This document shows, one piece after another, positions 45,647 through 52,758 of a stretch of DNA of 52,758 nucleotides. Below the pieces are notes generated by a model, which was not told the DNA's origin, did no database searches, and was given only the letters and a program-made list of their open reading frames with translations. The position numbers and the translations under genes are program-made. Numbering within the stretch: the first letter of the stretch is position 1; each line of letters starts with the position of its first letter. The stretch is from CAZSMK01 sp964608095 (GTDB lineage Bacteria; Sumerlaeota; Sumerlaeia; MWCT01; JAGHBZ01). Where the stretch lies: NCBI GenBank assembly GCA_964608095.1, contig CAZSMK010000013.1, positions 1 through 52,758 on the forward strand. The letters are read 5' to 3'.

Positions 45647-47173
45647 ATGGGAGAAACGAGAATTAATCTAAAACATCTTCTTGAAGACTTAAGAGATGCC
45701 TATCCTTTTACTCAAGAGGAAGCGATAATAACTGAGTTACTTGCAAATGCACTTGATTCTGGCGCTTCTGAAATACGCTTTTATATTGATAAATATCATG
45801 AAACTTTGAAAGTTATTGATAATGGAAAGGGGATGGCTGCCAAGGAATTTGAAGAATACCACGATATTGCCGCAACAACAAAGGTAAGGGGCAAAGGAAT
45901 AGGGTTTGCTGGAGTTGGGGTAAAGCTATCGTTACTCATCGCAAAAAAGGTTATAACGGAAACGAGAAGAAAAAATTTTCATAAGGCTACAAGCTGGAGG
46001 TTAGAAAATGAACTAAGAGCTCCGTGGCGATATACCAAGACGCCCGATCTTATCAGTTCATCAACTGGTAGTGCGGTTTCTATTATTACACCCAACAAAT
46101 TTCTCCTTAATCCTAATTTCATAGAAAAAGTTATACAAAAACATTTTTTCCCTCTCCTTGATAAAGAGGTTATGGATCAAGTGCTTAAAAATATTTACAA
46201 AGATGGTGTTTCTTTTTTTGTGAATAAAAAACGAATACATTTCCCTGAAATGAGTAAAGATGAAAAAGGTAAACTTTTTGTAGTATTAGTTCGGAAAACC
46301 CGGGGACCTATAGGAATAGGCTTTATTAAAAAGAGCAAAGAGGACTTACCAGAAGAAGAAAGAGGAATAGCTATATCCACCTATGGAAAAGTGATTAAAC
46401 GAGGATGGGATTGGGTTGGACTTTCACCTCGTAATCCTATGAAAATAACAGGAATAGTGGAGTACCCCGGACTCTCTGAAATTTTAACCATTAACAAAGC
46501 CGATTTCTTGAAAGATTCCAAAAGTCTTCAAAAATATTATATTTTTCGCAAAGCCGTTCAGAAAGAGTTATCGCCAATCCTAAGAGAATTCGGTGAAATT
46601 AGCTCACAACCAGAAAGAGCTGAAAAGAACCTTCGTCCCTTAGAAAAAGAAATTGAGCGTGTACTTGAGAATATGCGTGATAACTACCCCGAATTAGACC
46701 CGCTGTTTGGACGCAGTCGGAAAGGAGAGAAGGTTAAAGGAGTTATTCCTGATAACGAAGCTTCTAAAGTTGGTACCCACGCTGAAGGAGTTGGCATAAT
46801 GACAGGCACAGAAGGGGGTAAAGGTAAAGGAGAAGGGATTGCAGTTACACAAGGAGGGTTACCAGGAGAGCGAATCGAACCGGGACCGGAAAAGAAAGAA
46901 TCAGGAAGGGAACATCTGGGACGTCGTAAGCGTCCAGGACTAATGTTAGGTTTTGATGATAATGCGGATAGGGAAGAACCAGGGTGGATCTCTGAAAGCA
47001 TTATATGGATAAATAAGGGGCATCCGGCTTATAAAAGGACAATGAATACTGAGACTGAGAATTATCATATTGTTTTATCTGTTTCCTGGGTCTTGTCCAA
47101 TTATTTAGAACAAGATAAATCTCCTCAAGAGTTTATAAATACTTTTTTGATGCGGTGGGGTATTCAAGCATGA
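45647..47173 (+). CDS. GHKL (Hsp90-like) ATPase within the restriction operon
   Basis: 508 residues. The N-terminal ~190 residues show the Bergerat fold: ELLANALDSGA (E30 to A40, with metal-binding N34), VIDNGKGM (D58 to G60) and GKGIGFAGVGVKLS (from 82). This resembles MutL/Hsp90/MORC-type ATPases that act as ATP-gated clamps. The middle (200-320) looks like an S5-like transducer. Residues about 360-430 are a Gly/Glu-rich low-complexity linker, and the C-terminus (SESIIWINKGHPAYKR to the end) resembles the tail found in other stand-alone GHKL proteins. GGAGGAGG precedes the ATG. Its place between mod and res suggests a required third component of the restriction system (inference). Confidence 0.85.
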   Translation: MGETRINLKHLLEDLRDAYPFTQEEAIITELLANALDSGASEIRFYIDKYHETLKVIDNGKGMAAKEFEEYHDIAATTKVRGKGIGFAGVGVKLSLLIAKKVITETRRKNFHKATSWRLENELRAPWRYTKTPDLISSSTGSAVSIITPNKFLLNPNFIEKVIQKHFFPLLDKEVMDQVLKNIYKDGVSFFVNKKRIHFPEMSKDEKGKLFVVLVRKTRGPIGIGFIKKSKEDLPEEERGIAISTYGKVIKRGWDWVGLSPRNPMKITGIVEYPGLSEILTINKADFLKDSKSLQKYYIFRKAVQKELSPILREFGEISSQPERAEKNLRPLEKEIERVLENMRDNYPELDPLFGRSRKGEKVKGVIPDNEASKVGTHAEGVGIMTGTEGGKGKGEGIAVTQGGLPGERIEPGPEKKESGREHLGRRKRPGLMLGFDDNADREEPGWISESIIWINKGHPAYKRTMNTETENYHIVLSVSWVLSNYLEQDKSPQEFINTFLMRWGIQA

Positions 47174-47604
47174 AGAAGAAATTTCCTATCAAAATTATAG
47201 AGAACAAAAATCGCTTAAGTGCGACAACTTCAATTGATCAACTTCAAGAAAAGAAAAAGAATATTCGACAGGATTTAAGTTATATTGAAACTGATTACAA
47301 CACTTTGATAAGCACTGTTAAGAGTTTGTTGTTAAAATCGGAAAAGAGCAAGAATGATAAAAAAGACCCCAGGATTTACTGGTTAATTGGAGAGTATATT
47401 TCTGTTTTCCTTAAACGTATTGACCATCTGGATTATTACCTATTATTGCAGAATAAAACTTTGGGCAAAAGCATAGGTGTATCAGAAAGCTCGATTGAAA
47501 AGATCATGTCTTTCTATAAGAAGTTTACCAGCATCGCATTAGTTGACCCGTCATTACCGTGGTCAAAATATAGAGAAAACAAAGTCCCTGTTCCTGAGAA
47601 ATAA
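47170..47604 (+). CDS. Small coiled-coil protein resembling the DUF1016 N-terminal domain
   Basis: 144 residues from ATG 47170, which overlaps the preceding stop codon as ATGA; a GTG at 47155 is a less likely start. The N-terminal part is a Lys-rich coiled coil. Residues about 75-135 (YWLIGEYISVFLKR, LGKSIGVSESSIEKIMSFYKKF, DPSLPWSKYRENK) resemble the YhcG/DUF1016 N-terminal DNA-binding domain, which ends in a helix-turn-helix and a W-rich tail. The PDDEXK nuclease half of YhcG is absent. It may help target or bridge the methyltransferase, ATPase and helicase. Assignment is by pattern memory, so moderate. Confidence 0.6.
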   Translation: MKKKFPIKIIENKNRLSATTSIDQLQEKKKNIRQDLSYIETDYNTLISTVKSLLLKSEKSKNDKKDPRIYWLIGEYISVFLKRIDHLDYYLLLQNKTLGKSIGVSESSIEKIMSFYKKFTSIALVDPSLPWSKYRENKVPVPEK

Positions 47605-47606
47605 AT

Positions 47607-50105
47607 ATGCTTGACCGTGAGATATTTCAAAATAAAGATTTAGTACTTAAAGTATCTCCGAATTATGATCCCCATAGGTTTAATCCGAATAAATACGAGG
47701 CTTTTCTTGACGCCCTTTGTGTTGATAGAGAATACCAAAAAGATGCTATAAGGGAGGTGATTCGATACTTTGTAGGGGGAGAATATTCTAGTTTATTAGA
47801 ACTGGCAAAAGAAAACTATCATAACAATTACAAACTTCAGGGAAAATATTCATCATATATGGAGTTTGTCCAAAATCTTCAGTTGCCCAACAAGCTATCC
47901 TGCTCTCTGGATCATGCTACAGCTACCGGCAAAAGTTATGTTATGTATGGCATTGCACGTATCATGCTTGCCGAGGGCGCAGTGGATCAGGTTCTTGTTC
48001 TTTGTCCTTCCAACACCATCGAAGCCGGTTTGACGGAGAAGTTTCGGAGCCTTTCGGCCGATAGAACCCTTAAAGACTTATTGCCTGCCGATGCTAAGAT
48101 TGCAAATCCCCGCATCATCAATGCCTCCAATACCATTCAGAAGGGCGACATCTGTATAGAGAATATACATGCCACCTACATCAACACAAAATCAGCAATT
48201 GAAGACAGCCTTGTAGGTAAAGGTGAACGGACGCTTGTATTGAATGACGAGGCTCACCACCTGATGAACCCATCGGATAAGGCTCTCAAAAAATGGAAAG
48301 AGTTCTTGCTTGATCCCCAATACGGATTCAAATTCATCGTGAATGTTTCTGGAACCTGCTACATCGGTGATGACTATTTTACGGATGTCATTCATCGTTT
48401 TTCCTTGCGTGATTCCATTGAAAAGAAGTTTGTCAAATCTATACTCTATGTGGCGGAGGATTCCTCAGGGAGTGAGGATGAGAAATTTCAAAAGATTTAC
48501 GACAATCATATCAAGAATAAGACTTTAAAATACAAGAAGGTCAAGCCGATCACCATCCTGGTTACCAAAAACATCGCCTCTTGCAAGCGTCTCTCCGATA
48601 AACTGATCGATTTCCTTGCAAAGAAGGAAAAGATCAGCAAGGAGCATGCGGCAGAGAAGGTCTTGATTGTAACCTCTGCCAGCGAGCACAAGAACAACAT
48701 CCCTATCCTGCGTAGGGTGGATGACAAGGACAATCCGATTGAATGGATTACGTCCGTGAGTATGCTATCCGAAGGCTGGGATGTGAAAAATGTCTTTCAG
48801 ATCGTCCCTCATGAGGAGAGGGCATTTAATTCAAAACTTCTTATCGCCCAGGTGCTGGGAAGGGGACTACGGGTACCTGAGGTTTACAAGGGTGATCAAC
48901 CTGTCGTAACCGTTTTTAATCATGACAAATGGTCGGGTAGTATAAAACACCTTGTAGATGAAGTCCTGGAGATTGAGAAGCGCATACACTCCTACCCGGT
49001 AAATAAGAAGAAGGACTACAATTTTGAGATTTATAACATTGAATATAAGCGTAAAGAGAAGGAGGTGGAATACCCCCAGGAAGACCCATTTGAACTCCTT
49101 AAGAAAGAATATATTACCTATTCGAGCCAGGCGGCAGAGGTTGAAAAGGCTACCACATATGTCAAGGCGGTTTCTGGTGAGAATTATGTCAAAAAGACTC
49201 TGATTGAGTTCAATATGTATTCAGTTGAAGAAGTGGCACAAGATGTCTTCAATCGCCTTCTTATCTTCGATCAGGAGGCAGGTACCTGCTATAGTGAGCA
49301 ATTCCATAGGGGCAAAATCGAAGATATCATTAGAGAATCCCTTAAACGAATAAACGACAGGAGTGGCAACGTCAGCCAGATGAACCGTGATAAGACCCTT
49401 GCGGCATTCGGTGTCATCAGAAGAAAAGGGACAAAAAGCCTTCGGCTCGAGATTGAGGCAGAAAAACTTATCGTAATAAAGACGAAAGATATTGACAAGA
49501 ACAGTTTAGGTATAGGTGCGCTTAGGCGTGATAGCACTGTATTCTATGATGATTATTCCATTAGATTAGGAGAGACGGCGGATAGAAAGTTGCTAGAGGA
49601 ACTTGAGGAGGACGAGAGCCTTCCAAGATCGGCTTTGATAGAGGTAAAAAATACATACTACTTCAAGACGCCCCTTAACGTTGTCTTGGCTTCCTATGAA
49701 CCTGAACGCAAGTTTGTACGGGGATTAATTGCCGATCAGACAGCAAAGGCCATAGATGCATGGATCAAGTCTCTCAATATCGGTTTTTACAGTATTGAAT
49801 ACTCTTGGCGTAAGGGAGAACATCCCAAGCAGGGAAGCTTCAATCCTGATTTCATCATCAAGGCGGACAAAGATATTATTGTGGTTGAAATCAAGACGGA
49901 TGACGATGTCTCCGATGAAAATAAGGCTAAACTCCGGTATGCAAATGATCATTTTGCTCGGCTCAACAGCTTGCAGGAAGAGCAGAAATATTATTTTAAG
50001 TTTCTTTCTCCCAATAGTTATGATCTATTTTTCAAATCGTTGAGAGAGAAAACATACAGTGATTTCAAATCTGAACTTGAAGCAAAGTTAGAGGAAAAGA
50101 ATTGA
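47607..50105 (+). CDS. res: Type III-like restriction helicase-nuclease (Res)
   Basis: 832 residues. Superfamily 2 helicase with Walker A ATATGKS (104-110), DEAH (D214-H217), the NVSGT motif III, and QVLGRGLRVPE (motif VI) in the second RecA lobe. Near the C-terminus a PD-(D/E)xK nuclease is readable as D748 (NPDFIIK), E761 and K763 (VVEIKTDD). These are the parts of a type III Res subunit, which translocates or slides on DNA and cuts. It starts two bases after the preceding stop. The family usually needs Mod for site recognition, matching the operon. The GHKL and DUF1016N-like genes between are not part of a classical type III system. Confidence 0.9.
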   Translation: MLDREIFQNKDLVLKVSPNYDPHRFNPNKYEAFLDALCVDREYQKDAIREVIRYFVGGEYSSLLELAKENYHNNYKLQGKYSSYMEFVQNLQLPNKLSCSLDHATATGKSYVMYGIARIMLAEGAVDQVLVLCPSNTIEAGLTEKFRSLSADRTLKDLLPADAKIANPRIINASNTIQKGDICIENIHATYINTKSAIEDSLVGKGERTLVLNDEAHHLMNPSDKALKKWKEFLLDPQYGFKFIVNVSGTCYIGDDYFTDVIHRFSLRDSIEKKFVKSILYVAEDSSGSEDEKFQKIYDNHIKNKTLKYKKVKPITILVTKNIASCKRLSDKLIDFLAKKEKISKEHAAEKVLIVTSASEHKNNIPILRRVDDKDNPIEWITSVSMLSEGWDVKNVFQIVPHEERAFNSKLLIAQVLGRGLRVPEVYKGDQPVVTVFNHDKWSGSIKHLVDEVLEIEKRIHSYPVNKKKDYNFEIYNIEYKRKEKEVEYPQEDPFELLKKEYITYSSQAAEVEKATTYVKAVSGENYVKKTLIEFNMYSVEEVAQDVFNRLLIFDQEAGTCYSEQFHRGKIEDIIRESLKRINDRSGNVSQMNRDKTLAAFGVIRRKGTKSLRLEIEAEKLIVIKTKDIDKNSLGIGALRRDSTVFYDDYSIRLGETADRKLLEELEEDESLPRSALIEVKNTYYFKTPLNVVLASYEPERKFVRGLIADQTAKAIDAWIKSLNIGFYSIEYSWRKGEHPKQGSFNPDFIIKADKDIIVVEIKTDDDVSDENKAKLRYANDHFARLNSLQEEQKYYFKFLSPNSYDLFFKSLREKTYSDFKSELEAKLEEKN

Positions 50106-50240
50106 TTGAGGTTGTTTTATATCACCCGATATAGAAAATTGAATGAATTAGCGTAGCAAAGATTCAAATTCTCATTTCTTTGAGAATTTTGATAATTACC
50201 CTACAAACAACATCAAAAACTAATCTCTGTTTTAACCCTC

Positions 50241-50504
50241 CTATCCATCGCAATCTGGTATGTCGAATTTTTGTGTATCAAAGGGTTTCAGTAGCGACGT
50301 TAAGTTGATATCTAGTGCTTTTGCGAGTTTGATGAGGTTGCGGAGAGAGACGTTGCGGTTGCCGCGTTCGATGTCGCCGATGTAGGTGCGGTGCAAACCG
50401 GCGCGGTGGGCGAGCTCTTCCTGGGAGATACCGAGTTCGTTTCTTCGTTGCCTGATGCACATCCCGAGGAGTTCTTCCGGCGTTTGCGGTCCACGACGTT
50501 TCAT
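50241..50504 (-). CDS. XRE-family helix-turn-helix regulator
   Basis: 87 residues with a lambda-repressor-like HTH at about 25-52 (ISQEELAHRAGLHRTYIGDI then ERGNRN). No partner domain, so it acts as a simple DNA-binding repressor. The gene lies downstream of res on the opposite strand and is divergent from the small membrane protein at 50615. Two 15-bp direct repeats at 50525-50554 lie in the shared region just upstream of its start and are the best operator candidates. Restriction-modification systems often carry such control proteins, but this one may equally regulate the neighbouring genes. Confidence 0.92.
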   Translation of the reverse strand: MKRRGPQTPEELLGMCIRQRRNELGISQEELAHRAGLHRTYIGDIERGNRNVSLRNLIKLAKALDINLTSLLKPFDTQKFDIPDCDG

Positions 50505-50524
50505 AATAGAAATAATAGTATGAC

Positions 50525-50554
50525 TTGACAGACTATGAGTCGACAGACTATAAG
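50525..50554. promoter_or_regulatory. Two 15-bp direct repeats overlapping a divergent promoter
   Basis: TTGACAGACTATGAG (50525-50539) and TCGACAGACTATAAG (50540-50554) are adjacent direct repeats with two differences. TTGACA at 50525 with an 18-base spacer to TATAAG (50549-50554) forms a plausible plus-strand promoter for 50615-50866. Binding of the XRE protein here would block it. Confidence 0.5.
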
Positions 50555-50614
50555 TAACATTCGTATCTGTACTACGGGGAATCCAAAAACGCTTAAAAGA
50601 GGCGGGCTCAAGCG

Positions 50615-50866
50615 ATGAGAAGAATTAGCGTTGTTTTAATTATTGCCATACTCGCACTTATGCTTTTTGTTGCCACGTCGGTCCCAAAGGAAAAGAAACC
50701 GGAACGCGTTATCGTCATCATTGAGAAAACGGACGCGGGCTACGACATCTACAGCCCGATGGGAAAACTTCTGCTCGAATTCCATTCAGGAAACACCGAT
50801 CCAGCAAGCTCCGATACTTTGAAACTCATTTACGACTGCGGGATGGAAACAAAAAAAGGTTACTAA
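50615..50866 (+). CDS. Small membrane-anchored hypothetical protein
   Basis: 83 residues. Residues 4-22 form a membrane or signal segment (ISVVLIIAILALMLFVATS), followed by a short beta-rich domain (VIVIIEKTDAGYDIYSPMGK). A single Cys near the end. No family recognised. Its length is close to that of small toxin-antitoxin or phage membrane proteins, but I cannot support a role. The XRE gene is divergent from it. Confidence 0.6.
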   Translation: MRRISVVLIIAILALMLFVATSVPKEKKPERVIVIIEKTDAGYDIYSPMGKLLLEFHSGNTDPASSDTLKLIYDCGMETKKGY

Positions 50867-51088
50867 ATTCTCATATATTTTATTTGCCTCTTTCTAAAAT
50901 CATCTTGCACGTAAGCGGTGCTCACAATAAAATAACTTGTTATGTTTCCAAAGATCACTAAAACAGAACAAGACTTTATCTATTTTTGTTCCTATCTTCA
51001 TGATTCTGTCCGCGATATTGTAAAAGACTTAAATTTTAATAGACGCAGAACAAATTAAATTTTTTTATTTTTAGGAATCCGGTAACGT

Positions 51089-51712
51089 ATGCATCCAAGT
51101 CAAGATATAATTGAACTTCTCAAAAGGATTGAAGGGGTAGCTTGGCGATGTATTCTGATGGAGCACTATTTTGACATGGTTACGAATCTTAAAAATCAAT
51201 TTTGGATACTGATTCAGAATATTCTTGGAGAAAGCGTTATCCTTCATTGGTCTTATCTATTCGGCAAAAGTAAGGATGATCTCAATTACGAAAGGTTTTT
51301 TGATAAAGATGACGTAGTAAAAGCTGGAGAATCTTTCCTGTCTTCCAATGTAAAAAAACGTTTACTTGAGCGTATCAAAATGAATGATGAAGAATATGAT
51401 AAACTATGGAATAATGTTATGCGAATGCGTGATAAATTTATAGCCCATCACGATATAGCATTGAAAAAAATTACATTTCCAGAAATTGACAAATGCAGAG
51501 AGATGGCAGAAGAACTCCGCGTGATTTTGGGTCTTCTGATAGAGGAATGGTTAAGAGTAGTCCCGTATCATGAGGAATTAAAAGGACTCAGATTTTACTA
51601 CTCTCAAAACACTAACGTATATATTGCACCTAAATGCAAAAGTGATTTTGAGAATGGTATTATTACTATAGCCAAAATTATACTTCAAAAAAAATTTTCA
51701 ATTGAGGATTAA
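51089..51712 (+). CDS. HEPN/AbiU2-like protein
   Basis: 207 residues, mainly helical. The first part (EGVAWRCILMEHYFDMV, LKNQFWILIQNILGESVILHW) and the motif RDKFIAHHD resemble the AbiU2 group of HEPN proteins. The HEPN ribonuclease signature Rx4-6H is present as R114 and H120. Such proteins act in abortive infection or toxin-antitoxin settings by cutting RNA. No antitoxin is obvious beside it. Position next to the restriction operon suggests a defence role (inference). The Shine-Dalgarno is weak, and 50867-51088 upstream is AT-rich without another gene. Confidence 0.7.
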   Translation: MHPSQDIIELLKRIEGVAWRCILMEHYFDMVTNLKNQFWILIQNILGESVILHWSYLFGKSKDDLNYERFFDKDDVVKAGESFLSSNVKKRLLERIKMNDEEYDKLWNNVMRMRDKFIAHHDIALKKITFPEIDKCREMAEELRVILGLLIEEWLRVVPYHEELKGLRFYYSQNTNVYIAPKCKSDFENGIITIAKIILQKKFSIED

Positions 51713-51760
51713 TTGCATATTTTACAAATTCCCAAGACTTAATATTTTTTATCCCTTTTA

Positions 51761-51998
51761 TTTAACCACTTTAATCTTCTTTAACCACTTCTGTAACCAA
51801 TTTATATTACTGAAAATCTTATAGTTATCTCTATTGGTTAAAATGGTTAAAATAAATTCCATAAAAATCCATAGAAAAAAAGAAAAAGATGGAATTAGAG
51901 GTATTGTATTAGTCTACTCAAAAAAAATTTTTGGTGTTTTTGTTTAACCATTTTTACCAGACTCATATTATTAATCTTACAAAACGACATTGGTTAAA
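51761..51998. repeat. Iteron-like cluster of TTTAACCA octamers
   Basis: Six exact copies in about 240 AT-rich bases: TTTAACCA at 51761, 51780 and 51943, and its complement TGGTTAAA at 51835, 51844 and 51991. A further near-copy is GTAACCAA at 51793. The cluster lies just downstream (3') of the primase-like remnant. Iterons of this size bind replication initiators in plasmids and phages, so a degenerate origin is possible. No protein gene is convincing in 51713-52047. Confidence 0.6.
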
Positions 51999-52047
51999 CA
52001 GGGTTAGAGAAGTAGGGACAAAGTAAAATCATGATATCATCCAATTT

Positions 52048-52554
52048 TTATTGATTAGAATCTTCTTCTTTTACCAAAGGCACGAATCTATATGCTTTCT
52101 TGTTTCCCCTTATTGATTTTTCAATGATTTCAAAAAACTCTTCGAGGTTGGATTTCTGGTTGTTCAGCCTTCTACCCAACACGCGGGGTTTATGCGCGTA
52201 GGGGAAGTGGAGGTTGTTCTGTTCGGCAAGCGCGGTGAGTTCCTGGCAGAGTTCGCCGGTGGCGATGGTCTTGCCGCGGTTGGCGGGGTTCTTCAACCAT
52301 TCGTTGAGGAGTTCGAAGAGGGGATCGCCTTCGAGCGTGAAGGTGGATTGTTCGCGGGTGAGGTCGTTGAGGATTCGGTGTAGCTCGAGTTCGATGTCGC
52401 GGCTTCGGGCAAAGGTGAGCGCAAAGGCAGCGAAATCCGCCATGCGGAAACTTTTACTCGCACGCGCACTCGTACTCGCGGTCGCGGTCGTAGAGAGGTC
52501 AGGCTCGCTTGCCTTAAGAGCGGGGTCAGACCCGCTTTCGTTACAAAACCCCAA
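52048..52554 (-). pseudogene. Remnant resembling the C-terminus of a phage/plasmid primase or helicase
   Basis: 168 codons. Residues from about 33 (SFRMADFAAFALTFA, then EPLF-type ELLNEWLKNPANRGKTIATG and LGRRLNNQKSNLEEFFEI) look like the linker and winged-helix end found after the ATPase domain of mobile-element primase-helicases, where an RMADFA-like motif recurs. The first ~37 residues are encoded by the 110-bp repeat and a six-base-period tract and read as low complexity, so they are not ancestral protein. A true start could be ATG 52443. The conserved ATPase or primase core is absent, pointing to truncation by the repeats. The assignment is tentative. Confidence 0.45.
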
Positions 52555-52758
52555 AGAGGCAGGGTCAGACCCCTTTGTGTATGGCGAAGCCAGGCCCCGC
52601 GGGCAGGGTCAGACTCGCTTGCCTTAAGAGCGGGGTCAGACCCACTTTCGTTACAAAACCCCAAAGAGGCAGGGTCAGACCCCTTTGTGGGAGGCGAAGC
52701 CAGGCCGCGGGCAGGGTCAGACTCGCTTGCCGTAATAGCGGGGTCAGGCTTCGTGCAA
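52497..52758. repeat. ~110-bp tandem repeat built on GGGTCAGACCC
   Basis: Two full units and a partial third (about 52497-52606, 52607-52714 and 52715 to the window edge). GCCTTAAGAG recurs at offsets 110, and a variant at 108. Each unit holds two perfect GGGTC-A-GACCC palindromes (52523, 52562; 52633, 52672) and one GGGTCAGACTC variant (52606, 52714). The array continues beyond the window. Similar GGGTCAGACC words accompany REP-associated (Y1) transposase families in other bacteria; no transposase is visible here. Confidence 0.8.

Noticed and set aside
43524..50105. BREX or DISARM system
   Set aside because: No PglZ, BrxC, DrmB or PLD gene; only Mod- and Res-type proteins plus GHKL and DUF1016N-like proteins.

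Overview
The window looks like chromosomal DNA of a Gram-negative bacterium from a poorly cultivated lineage. Supporting signs are a TolC-type outer-membrane protein, lipoprotein and Tat signals, housekeeping genes scattered singly instead of in the usual operons (pnp, gyrB, der, serS, smpB), an NrpR-like nitrogen regulator beside a single-subunit FMN glutamate synthase-like gene, many secreted carbohydrate-active proteins, and many short repeat families between genes. The mix recalls Sumerlaeota, Omnitrophota or Planctomycetota-like genomes, but the phylum is a low-confidence guess.

Layout. 0.2-1.4 kb: a four-helix-bundle (23S rRNA intervening-sequence type) protein gene bracketed by two 9-bp-period arrays (28 and 16 units), each ending in the same ~120-bp direct repeat (113/120 identical). 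1.4-5.1 kb: a large secreted glycoside hydrolase family 2-like protein. 5.2-10 kb: tRNA-Leu(GAG), pnp with a long leader hairpin, a family 2 glycosyltransferase and a Tat-exported DUF362 protein. 10-20 kb: gyrB, a GHL10-type secreted hydrolase, a TPR gene pair, der, serS and an RNase H-like gene. 20-30 kb: TolC-like protein, a secreted protein of unknown role, then two adjacent surface proteins (one with a GH18 domain) sharing a ~320-residue C-terminal region. 29-39 kb: Kdo-kinase-like protein, an M16 peptidase-like subunit lacking its zinc motif, smpB, the divergent NrpR-like / glutamate-synthase-like pair, galE, a radical SAM/SPASM enzyme and a GH32/GH43-like lipoprotein. 39-43.5 kb: a muropeptide-recycling pair (NamZ-like muramidase and Amidase_3 lipoprotein) between two non-coding spacers full of related hairpins and short repeats.

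43.3-52.8 kb is a defence-type region. It has a compact operon of a type III-like DNA methyltransferase, a GHKL/Hsp90-like ATPase, a small protein resembling the DUF1016 N-terminal domain and a type III-like Res helicase-nuclease. Next come an XRE regulator with paired 15-bp repeats over a divergent promoter, a small membrane protein, a HEPN/AbiU2-like protein, an iteron-like set of TTTAACCA octamers, a remnant that looks like the end of a phage or plasmid primase, and a ~110-bp tandem repeat built on GGGTCAGACCC.

The two most unusual systems are the repeat-bracketed four-helix-bundle cassette and the methyltransferase-GHKL-DUF1016N-Res operon. Nothing was searched against databases: family names rest on recognised motifs and architecture.
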